Positions 24,048-33,670 of a stretch of 64,000 nucleotides of DNA are shown here, one piece after another. The stretch's first letter is position 1, and every line of letters starts with the position of its first letter. Made by a program: the position numbers and the translations under genes. This DNA is from Ustilaginoidea virens (lineage: Eukaryota; Ascomycota; Sordariomycetes; Hypocreales; Clavicipitaceae), in the NCBI RefSeq assembly GCF_000687475.1, contig NC_057318.1, forward strand, positions 3,782,001-3,846,000, in the 5' to 3' direction. The notes beneath the pieces were generated by a model that worked only from the letters and a program-made list of their open reading frames with translations, ran no database searches and was not told the origin of the DNA.

Positions 24048-26467
24048 CTGGCCCTCTTTCCTTCCCGGTCATGGATATCGAGGGCAGGAGAATCCCAGGT
24101 TGAATCTGCAAGTGTCTCAAGCTGGACCATTTTACCGCTGGAAATTGATTTACCATGACTAATTAGGATTAATTAGGACTTTGCGGGTGCTTAAAATTTG
24201 TGTCAAGAACAATAAAGTGAGCTTTGTGGGGGGGGGGGGGGGGGTCCCTCAACTATTGATTAATCTACGGTCAAGGGGCGGATCGCCGGCCCCATGCCAT
24301 GCCATGCCATGCCATCTGTTACCGCAAGTCGTGTGTTGTGTGTTGGGGCCGAAAAAAAGAAAAAGAAAAAAAAAAAAAAAAAAAAAAGGTCGAGTTCATC
24401 ATCCCGCAGTGGGACGATTCTCGATTCTCGGACGGGCTAGCCAACACGAACCGTTTCGGATGCTACAACGTTCTGCCGAGCCAATGGGGGGCCTTTTCCC
24501 CCTCTGCCTTTTTTTATTTCCCTCGACCGCGACGAACGACGAACCGTTTCAAGTTCGCTTCCAGGTACGCCTCCGTGCTCTAGTGCCTCCATGTCTCTGC
24601 CTGCGCCGTGATCCCGTCGTCCGTGGTCCGTGGTCCGGGTCGTCCGTAGTCCGTAACGCTATGTGGACCTGGCGTCTGGCGCAGTTGCAAAATATTCCCG
24701 GCGCACGAGGTAGCGTCGCACAGATGCTTTTCCCTTTTCGTCGGCTGCATATGCCGGTGCATGTCTCGTATTGACCGCCCAAGATGGGTGCTGGGTGCTG
24801 GGTGCTGCGTCCGGCCTGCAGCCTGCGGCGAAGCACTGCCATCCAGCCGCTGATCCCAGCCCCTCCAGTCAGCAGCAAGCATTGATGATGTCGATTGCTG
24901 CTGCGAACATGAAGCCTGGTGCGGATTGGGCTCGCGCAGCTACATAGCTCCATATGTCTGGTGCCTGGCTCGTTTCTGACAGTGACGGGCCCAGGGAAGA
25001 GGCTGCCGGCGCCCCAGGCCTTAGCTTCAAGACGCCGCGCCGCTAGCTCGCCTAGACTGGGCTGCTGTGAAACGGGCTGGGGCGATGACGACGGGACACC
25101 AGACATCAGCACTGCGCGCCAAACACCAGACTGCTTCATACAGCGGGGACTGGGCCCCGCCAAGCCGCCCAAGCCTTGAGCCATGATCGGCTGAAAGCCC
25201 AGGGGACTTGACCTGACCAGCATTTGCATCGATGTCCTGCTCTGTCTCTTTCTCTCATCCACGCTCTCTTTATTTATCTATTTATTTAACGAATTTAATC
25301 ATGGTACTTTTTTTTTTTTTTTGTTGGGCACCGTGGCCCCTCTCTTTTCCGTGACTAGGCTTGTCGTCGCTTGCTGCTGGCGCAGAGGACGTTTGGCGGC
25401 CGCCAAGTTAGCACTGTCTGGTATTATGTGTGCGCTATCCACTTGACGAGGAGCTGGAGGCTAATGAGACGGCTGCGGCTTGCTGTAAATCGCACCAGCA
25501 TTAGCCGAACCAAGCGCAATGAATGCATCATTGATGCGCCTCGGCCCTCGACTTCTTTTCCTGAGCATCAGACGTCTTTTTTTTTCTTTTTCTTTTTCTT
25601 TTTCTTTTTCTGTCTTTTTTGTTTCTCTTTTTTTTTCGTTCCGCAAAACGTCAACGTTGACGGTAAAGACCCACCCACGCAGATCTGCGCGAGCACCTGA
25701 GCCAGCCAGCGCGTGTGTCATGTGTCATTCACCATCAATTCTCGCTGCCGTCAACATTGAAGCGAAGCGCTGCATGCCATGGCCCGTGGCCGGCTCTGCC
25801 ACTGGCGGTGCCCGAGTCGACGTGGACAACTGGAGACGCCGAATGACAGCGTCGCCAGCGCGTCGCCAGCGCGTCGCCAGCGCGTCGCCAAGTCGTGTTG
25901 CTTTTTTTTTTTTTTTTTGGTGCTGACGCGGTAACCATTGGCTCAGTTCGAGCGCATGGCACTCCAATAGCAAATAGCATGCATATTACTGCACGCACAT
26001 GCACACGCGCGCACATGTAATGCACGCACGTACATAGGTTAGACACCACAAGTGAGGCACACACAAAGGGCTCCTGGGCTTGTGATTGGGTGGGCCGGGT
26101 GGGCCGTCATTTATCTAGCCTCCGTCTTTGGTCGTCTCCGGATGGAGGCTTGCGCGGTGGCACGGACCATCCCGTCACAACGCAACGCAACGCAACGCAG
26201 GGTTATGCAAGGCCTGCGATGACGCCCTTGTGCGAGCGGGCTCAGGCACAGGCTCGCGGCATAAGAAGACGAAGGAGGGAAGGAGGGAAGGAGGAAGAAA
26301 GAAACAAACAAACAAACAGCGCGCAAACGGGAAAAGCAGAAGAGGGCATGCGCAGCCAAGACGCGGAGAGGCCGCCTGCATTCCTGCCGGGTTGCGCGCG
26401 CGCGTACGTGACTGTGACTGGCCAGAGACGCACAGCATCTATGCAAGAAAAAGTCACTGCGAGGCGG

Positions 26468-26620
26468 TAGGGTACCTAAGGTACCTTAGGTACCTAAGGT
26501 GGGATTGTTCATGGGGCATAATTTCATCCGCATGTCCAAGTATCCGCAGTACGTAGGTACCTAGGTACTCTGTAAACGCCTGGCGCTCCGTACACGCACT
26601 CGGTACTCCGTACGGAGTAC
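26468..26620. repeat. GGTACCTAAGGTACC palindromic cluster plus TACTCCGTA/TACGGAGTA
   Basis: At 26468-26502 tandem GGTACCTAA/TTAGGTACC units form nested palindromes. They are followed by TAGGTACCTAGGTAC near 26552-26567 and overlapping TACTCCGTA and TACGGAGTA at 26604-26619. The whole cluster is inside the gene-poor region. Confidence 0.75.
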
Positions 26621-27195
26621 TCCGCTCTGTTCTGGTTAAAGGCCAGAAGACTTGCCGAGTACCGACGACGGCTGGAAACGGTGCTTTTGCCGAGTTCGCT
26701 GACGACGACCTGAGGGCTAGCGCCGCGCTGCTGCGCTGCACTGCGCTGCACTGCACTGCACTGCACCTCGTAGTTGACCGTTATCGACATACATCAATGG
26801 CTCGTGCAAGTAGCCACGGGCTGCGGCGGCACACGGAACCCGGGCCTTGGCAAGTTAGCAGCAGAGGGGGACCCAGCGCAGGACCCGTTTTTAAGGGCTC
26901 CAGTCCAAGTCTTGTTTTATGGAGCATTGACCAGCTCGACCGGATGTGGTTTGTTGGCTTCTGCAGGTTCCATTGGGAGGTGGGATTACGATTACCGGCC
27001 CAGTCCTGCGCTGCAACCAGTGTTGGAAAGTTCAGGCGCATGGTGTGCCTGAATTTAGAGGAAGCGTGCATCCGGGGAATGGCGGGCCTATCCCTGTTGG
27101 GGATGGGGATGGGGATGGGGATACGGGCTGGCTGGCCCAGAATTAGAATGAGCTATCCGCAACTGGTGGCTGTGCCCTGCTGGTGGTATGTAATG

Positions 27196-27233
27196 GTGGG
27201 TGGTGGTGGTGGTGGTGGTGGTGGTGGTGGTGG
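27196..27233 (+). repeat. (GGT)n microsatellite
   Basis: About a dozen consecutive GGT/TGG triplets in the gene-poor region, with no supported gene across it. A shorter (GGGGAT)n run lies at 27100-27121. Confidence 0.85.
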
Positions 27234-29317
27234 TTGCATCCTTGTCCCTCACATGTCGTCCACTGGCTCGCTAGTCATCTGTGAGCCAAACCTGGCAACT
27301 GGCTGGGCCGTCAAGGAATCAACATCCAGTGGCAAAAGACCCCGTCGTCAAATATCCGCGCCCGTCCCGGCGAGAGACGTGATTGGCCTGCATGGAGCCA
27401 TCCATGATTTTGGTGTTGGGTGCTTGTCCGGAACAGGGTCTTGTGCCCGCCTGATGCCTGGCAGCTGGCAGAGGAGACTGGACGGACGAGTCGAGTAGAG
27501 AGCTTGAAGCAGCTGGCAGCTGGCAGCTGGCAGAGGACTGGAGACAGCAGACGCCAGCAGCAGAGCAGCAGGCCCTCTTCACCATCACCACCCAGCCAGT
27601 AACCACCGCCAGCCAGTCGGTGACGGGCTCGTTGCAACTTGGCCTGGATTGATTCTGCCTGTTTCCTCCACGGTTCTTTTGCCTCGTTTCATCAATGGTC
27701 CCTCCCATCATGCTCCGTACACGCTGTCCTCTGGTCTGGTGCGCCCATAAGCCCTCTGTGCTTGTGGTCAATGGACGGCCAATCAATCAACCACCTCTCC
27801 TCTCCCCCCCTCCCCCTTGTGCAAGAAGGAAAGAAGGGACAGATCCGGAGTCGACTTTGCGCAACTCGTCCCTCGTCTTTTTTTTTTTTTATATTTTTTT
27901 TTATTTTTGTCGTTGCCTCAACTTTTGAACAGTCTCCCAAGTGACGATCCATCTCACCTCTCGTCTCGCTACGCCGGGGCATGGTAACTTTCCTCCACCA
28001 ACGCCAAACACGCCGTCGACTCTCTCTCTCTTCTCCCCATGGCCAGAAAGCTGCAACCATTTCATTCGCCACCGACACACCCACCTACATGGAGAGGAGG
28101 AAGCGGGAGTGCAAGATTGGCCAGGGGGGGGAGAAAAAAAAGAAGAAGACGAACGAACAAGAGACACAATAAAAAAAAAAAATAAAAAGTTACAGAGGTA
28201 CATCTGCACGCCCACGTCAGCGTTGGTCCAAAGCCAGGCACGGCGTACCCACACACCATCATCAACGCCAAGTACGAGCTCAGGCTTCCAAGGTCTTGTC
28301 TTTCATCTGGCCACCCCAGACCCAGCCAGACCAGACAAGCCAGACAATCCCGCCGACAGGGGTGCCACTCTTGAGCAAAGACCGTGCCGTCCTGGCCCGC
28401 GCGCAACGGACCCCTACCTCATGCCCGCTTTGGCTTCCCTGGTCAACTTTGCGAGTGAGACAAGCGTGGAGGCAGCTTTTGGGAGGGTTTCCACTAACGT
28501 TACCTGTCGGTCGGCGCAGGTCGTCGGTCTGGGAGTCTGGCAAGTCTGGGACGTCTGGGACTCTTGGATGGTCTGGCGACATTCAGGCATTTCCATCTTG
28601 GGCTCGGCTTCTACTTATGCCTCACGGACCCCATCCAATTCCAAACCCTTTCCTTCGTTAATCGACAACCTGGTCGGATTTTGGTTCATTTGATCGTTGT
28701 CTTCCTTTTTTCTGTTTTCCATATCCTCGCGCTTCTTTCTTTGCCATTTCCACGTGGACTTGTGCGTCATTGTTTGAATTTTGGAATTCTTGGGCCAAAT
28801 CTGGGATTCCACCCCTCTCATTATCCCATACATATACCCTTCTTGCATATTCTCTTCAGCGCCTTGGATCGAGACAAGGACCACCTGAAGAATTACCGTG
28901 TATAATACAGTCCACCTTTGCCGAGCCACCAACCCAAAGAGACGCGCAAAACCACCACCCCAAAAAAAAAAAAAAAGAAAAGAAAAGAAGAAGGAGAAGA
29001 ACACAGCCAGCCAGCCAGCTTCTCGACTCTGAGTTGTCTGCCGTCCATTCCTTGCCGAAGCATGCGATGGTGATTAAGCTGTCCATCTCTTGATAAAACA
29101 CCCGCTCGCAGCTCCTGCTGCTGTATACTACACTGCACTACTTGTACTTAATCAACGGCGCAAACGAAAATACACGAAATCTTGGAAGAAATTGCAATAC
29201 AACTTTTAATTAACCCGCAAAGGTCTACGAGAAGAAGAAGAAAAAACAGAACAAGAGACTTGACAACCTATACTGTGGGTATCCCTCTCGGTTGGGCCCA
29301 TCTACGTGTCGCTAATA

Positions 29318-29359
29318 ATGGATTCTCAATGTCCAGAATTTCGGCATACTAGACTATGA
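29318..29359 (+). promoter_or_regulatory. Upstream ORF overlapping the MSN2-type start codon
   Basis: A 13-codon ORF (ATG at 29318) ends in TGA at 29357-29359. That stop overlaps the main ATG at 29356 in the configuration ATGA. Ribosomes translating it would terminate exactly on the main start, so start use may depend on leaky scanning or termination-reinitiation. This is read directly from sequence; the regulatory role is inference. Confidence 0.6.
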
Positions 29360-29902
29360 TGTCTCAAGCTGCTGCTGCACAAAACCCAACGCTGTACTTC
29401 AACGACTCCAAAATGGCCAACTTGGCTCACCAGAAGATGAACGCCTTTCAAGCAGTGGCGCCGACATCGCCAGCGTACTCTCGACCGGGCTCTTCTTGCT
29501 CGCAACTTCACAGCATGTACGGCAGCATCGATCCAGCCGTCATGACTCCCACCGGGCCTCTGCCAAGCACTCACAAGCCTGCCATCATGTTGGAGACGGA
29601 ATTCGCTGACAACCCGTACTTCCCTTGCACACCACCGCTGTCCGCATCCGGCAGCACTGTAGGCAGTCCCAGGGCCCTCGATGTGCTGCAGACTCCTCTG
29701 AATCCCATGTTCTCTGGCCTGGACGGCTTTGCTGTCAAAGCCGAGTTCGAGGCGATGGAGAGCTCCATGTTTGACTGGGCTAGCTGCGATTCTCCTCCAA
29801 TGACACCAGGTATGCCAAACTTACCCATCCCTGATTCAAGTGAGAAAATATGTCGTGCGTTTTGTGGCATGGTTGGCAAGAGAGCCGTCAAACGGTCAGA
29901 CG

Positions 29903-29939
<37 letters not shown>

Positions 29940-31276
29940 CCCTTTTGAAGGGGGGGGGGGGGGGGGGGGCGCGTTTTGTGTGCACCGCACCGTCTTTCAT
30001 GACCACCGCCAACAGACCACCCCCACCCCTCTCACCTCGCGGGCAAGGCAAAAAAAAAAAAAAAAAAGAAAGCATCCAGGCGGTCCGTGACTAATTTTTT
30101 TTCTTTTTCCCTCTGGCAGTGTTCATTCAGTCACAGCCCTCCAGGGTTCCTTCGCTCAGCAGCACCACGAGTGAACTCACAACCCTGTCTTGCCCTTCGC
30201 TGTCACCTTCGCCTGCGCCATACTCTAGGTCTGTCGCCTCGGAGAGCGACGTTGACTTTTGCGATCCCCGCAATTTGACAGTCTCCGCTCCGGCCAACCC
30301 AACCTTCGCGCCAGAGTTCACAGTGGCCGGTCTTGGCGAGGCAGAGGTCAAGTCTGAGCATGTTTGCATCGAGACGTCGGTGCTATCAGAAGCTGCGTTC
30401 GAGTATAACCCTGGCATCCCAAGCGCAATCCCCGCGTTGGGGGAGTTGTCGGACCTGGAATCCGAAGACGAGTTCAGCAGCTTGATGGGCGCGGGCGAAG
30501 TGTCTCGACCTCGCGCATGCACCGGGTCTTCTGTCGTTTCGCTGGGTCACGGCAGCTTCATCGGTGACCAAGACTTGAGCTTTGATGAGAAGGACGAGTT
30601 TCAGTTTGCGTCTCGGTCCAGCCGTCCTTGCAGCGTCGAGGCAGGCGAGGACACGCACCAGGATAAGCGCCAGAAGAAGAGCAAGACGAGGGCGAGGACG
30701 AAGCGATCTGCCCAAGCCAAGATGCACACTGCCGCCGCGGAGGGGCAGTCGGCGGACAGCGAGGAACAGAATGACCAAGGATCGCCTGCAGCAACCGATT
30801 CCAACTCGTCGTCGTCGGGTGCCGGCTCGCCTGCTGCCCCCGCCTCCTCGGCGCCCATCAACCGCCGCGGACGGAAGCAGTCCCTGACGGAGGATCCCTC
30901 CAAGACGTTTGTCTGCGATCTGTGCAACCGACGGTTCCGCCGGCAGGAACACCTGAAGCGCCACTACCGATCCCTCCACACGCAGGAGAAGCCGTTTGAG
31001 TGCAACGAGTGCGGCAAGAAGTTTTCGCGGAGCGACAACCTGGCGCAGCATGCCAGAACCCACTCGAGCGGAGGAGCCATCGTCATGAGCCTCGTCGACG
31101 GCACGGAAGCGCCTTGCTACGAGGACGCGACAGCTGGCGCTCCCGTCATGGAGGACTTTGCCAACTACGGCAAGGTGCTCTTCCAGATTGCGTCCGAGGT
31201 TCCGGGCAGTGCCAGCGAGCTGTCATCGGAAGAAGGCAGCGACAGCGGCAAGAAGAAGCGAAAGCGCTCCGACTAG
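29356..31276 (+). CDS. MSN2: Msn2/Seb1-type C2H2 stress-response transcription factor
   Basis: Two exons, 29356-29809 and 30120-31276; 536 residues. The long N-terminus is Ser/Pro-rich and acidic, as in Msn2-like activators. A basic stretch ([18 protein letters not shown]) may serve nuclear import. Two C2H2 fingers lie near residues 415-467: the first is [19 protein letters not shown], the second [19 protein letters not shown]. The R-E-K-R and R-D-N-Q recognition helices match Msn2/Msn4, which bind stress elements with an AGGGG core. A short C-terminal tail ends KKKRKRSD. The 310 bp intron carries T32, G20 and an A-rich tract. The first of two adjacent ATGs is chosen; it overlaps a small upstream ORF. 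The gene follows a very long gene-free upstream region. Confidence 0.93.
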
Positions 31277-32197
31277 AGGTCCCTGTTCCTGTTGCCGCCC
31301 CCCCCCCCTCTCCCCCCCAAAAAAAAAAATAAAAAAGGGGACGACAAGGACGGGGCCTCTGTTTTGTTTTTCTTGACGCGGATTGCTGCTTTACACCTTT
31401 TCGATTTGTTTTTCTTCTCCCCCCTTCGACTTGCATCCACTTGGACATTGGACATTTTAACGCCATTCTTTCTTCGCTGCCAACACGCAAACGCTGTATT
31501 TCTGGTTTGCGGCAATGGTCAGATAGGGTACGCCTTGGTAGACGGTCGGGGACAACCAGACATAGATTTGCCCAGCAACAAGAGTTTCATGACCTGCATT
31601 GACAAATATTTTCGATTCTTGTATCAACTTTGGTATTTTCCTGTCGACGCTGCGTTGCTTTTTTTTATTTTTTTCCCCTTTCGGGGAGGTGAGAAGGCGG
31701 ACACTTGATCTCGACGCCGCCCCATGAATTTATCGTTTCTTTTATTTTCTTTGCTTTGCTTTGCTTTGACCACAAAAAAAGGCGGACTGGTACAGACTGC
31801 TCGGGCGGGACAAAAAAAAGGTGGAGTGTTTTGAGTGTTTCTTTTTTGGATCAAAGGACGAGTTGTTTGCGCGGTTTCCGTATTATTTTTTCCCCCCCGT
31901 TTCCCTCTTGACGACGCCCAGGAATGTCGGGGGAGGAGGGGGTGCAGCCATCGTCCGTCTACTTCCCCTTTTTTTTTTTTTTTTTTTTTTTTTCTCCTTT
32001 TGATCTTCTCTATGCTCGTTGTAATTGTTGTTCTGCCATTCCGGACGGCTGTCAACGGATGCCTCGACGCGACGTGAGCGGCTGCTTCGGCGCCTCGGAC
32101 GGCCGCCCATGAGGCTTTTTGTATTTCTAGCCGCCGTGCTTTCTTCTCGCCTGGTTGTCTGCGCCTGCTCGAGAGCGCGGTTCCGTGCTTGAAGGTG

Positions 32198-32238
32198 TTT
32201 CTGTTTCTGTTTCTGTTTCTGTTTCTGTTTCTGTTTCT
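32198..32238 (+). repeat. (TTTCTG)n hexamer repeat
   Basis: About seven tandem TTTCTG units in the spacer downstream of the MSN2-type gene, flowing into a T-rich tract. Confidence 0.85.
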
Positions 32239-32732
32239 TTTTTTTTCTTTTCTTTTTTTTTTTTTTTTTTCGGTTTCCCTTTTTACAAGAGGGTAGCTAG
32301 TTGTCAGGAAAGTGCTGGTCACGCAAAAGTCAACGGCAGGAATATACAGTCGCTGTATTTCGGCACAGCTGCGCCGCACGCACGCCGCACGCCGCCAGTC
32401 GTGATGTGATGCTGGACGTCAACTGCATCTCCGTGTTCCCTAGGCCGTATGTTTATGTGATGTGAGGCCTGGCTTTTGCTGTGGGAGCAGCCTCGGGGCC
32501 TGGCGCTTCGTCGACTGCCGGCCGGCCTGGTGCCGAGGCCCCTCTGCTCCCTCGCCGGTCGAGTTGTTGACTCGGCGTCGCGATCGCCCGCCTCCAGCTG
32601 CACTTTTACTTGACTGCACTTGACCTCATTTCCTTGGCCCCATTCGGCGCCGTCATCGCACAGCCACCCCGACCAGCCAGCCAGGCGTTTATTATCCATC
32701 GTCCGTCGTCCATCTCCATCGTCCATCATCTA

Positions 32733-32815
32733 TTGTCAATCGTCAATCGTCAATCGTCAATCGTCAATCGTCAATCGTCAATCGTCAATCGTCAATCGTC
32801 AATCGTCAATCGTCT
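32733..32815 (+). repeat. 7-bp minisatellite, unit TCGTCAA
   Basis: Eleven or so near-perfect copies of a 7 bp unit. The array is flanked on the left by decayed TCGTCCATC variants, suggesting local expansion. Confidence 0.9.
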
Positions 32816-32920
32816 ATCCGTTCACGCTCTCTCCCCCGCCTTTCATCGCCGCCCAACAAACCCCCCAAAGGCAGGCCACCTGCCCTGTCCCCTCGCGTCC
32901 TGTTCGCAAGCCCACGTCCA

Positions 32921-32961
32921 CCAGCCCAGCCCAGCCCAGCCCAGCCCAGCCCAGCCCAGCA
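32921..32961 (+). repeat. (CAGCC)n pentamer repeat
   Basis: About eight tandem CAGCC units, followed by a short CAG run at 32990-33010. Confidence 0.85.
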
Positions 32962-33416
32962 TAGCCAACCTCGCATCTCACCCGGTGGGGCAGCAGCAGC
33001 AGCAGCAGCAAATGGCGCAAAAACCGTCGACACAACAATTGAAAAGCGCAGGAAAAACCGATGAAGCCTCCATGTCCGCTCCCGGGGGGCGGTAAGAGAG
33101 GGGGGGGGGCTCCACGCCACACCGGTCGCTACATACATACATACATGTAGCTCGCTCACCGGTGGAACGGGGGCGCAGGCCGGTGCGGCGCGACTTGGCT
33201 GCGAGCGAGGCAGGGATCTGGGGCTTTCCGCCAACGGGGGATCCACATGGTTGGGGGCGGTTGGAGATGACGGTTTCAGTCTTTCAGAGATGCCGGGGGG
33301 GGGGGGGAAAGGGGGTGGCGTGGGAGAGGGTTTTGTTTTGTTACTGTTTTTACAGAGTACGCAAGTTTACAGAGTACGAGGTATTCCAGTGCGAAATTGC
33401 GCCTGAAGGAGAAAGA

Positions 33417-33545
33417 CGCAACGAGGCAGGCAACAAGGCAACAAGGCAACGAGGCAACAAGGCAACGAGGCAACGAGGCAACGAGGCAACAAGGCAACAA
33501 GGCAACAAGGCAACAGGCAACAGACAACAGACAACAGACAACAGG
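33417..33545 (+). repeat. GGCAACAA/GGCAACGA minisatellite
   Basis: Tandem 8-9 bp units alternating AGGCAACAA and AGGCAACGA, then a decayed ACAGACA tail. The array lies about 125 bp beyond the LYS2 stop codon. Confidence 0.85.
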
Positions 33546-33670
33546 GCAAAAGGCAGAAAAACGCATCAAGCCAGCGAGGCAAACCAAATCCAATCCAATT
33601 CATTTTTTTTCCCCCAATCGAGTGCGCAAGCAAGCACGTCTGCTCGTTGCCCGCCGCTCATTGTGCGCCG

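Larger units (their letters stand above)
17457..29317. other. Gene-poor 11.9 kb region upstream of the MSN2-type gene
   Basis: No frame here shows a recognisable domain, sustained codon bias or a convincing exon set. It holds many homopolymer and simple-sequence tracts: poly-G near 18005-18020 and 24228-24243, poly-C near 18720-18737, poly-T near 24018-24047 and 25310-25322, TTTTTC repeats near 25577-25610, and (GGT)n near 27199-27233. TACTCCGTA occurs at 17683 and 26604. It contains the promoter of the Crh gene at its left end and the promoter plus leader of the MSN2-type gene at its right end. A rapidly evolving or non-coding transcript cannot be excluded. Confidence 0.5.
31277..33670. other. 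Convergent spacer MSN2-type gene/LYS2, minisatellite-rich
   Basis: 2.4 kb between convergent 3' ends without a supportable gene. It contains poly-C and poly-A close behind the MSN2-type stop, a T-rich tract (31971-31994), TTTCTG repeats (32198-32238), a heptamer array (32733-32815), a CAGCC array (32921-32961) and a GGCAACAA-type array (33417-33545). All open frames here are simple-repeat translations. Confidence 0.6.

Noticed and set aside
24549..25262. A 237-codon minus-strand frame in the gene-poor block
   Set aside because: Arg/Gln/Gly-rich with no recognisable motif, and surrounded by simple repeats; no exon partner found.
27941..28693. A 250-codon plus-strand frame upstream of the MSN2-type gene
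   Set aside because: Low-complexity translation with no domain and mixed composition; more likely promoter or leader DNA.
17457..29317. Transposon or RIP-mutated repeat as explanation of the gene-poor block
   Set aside because: I see no transposase or reverse-transcriptase fragments, no terminal repeats, and the block is not notably AT-rich as RIP would make it.
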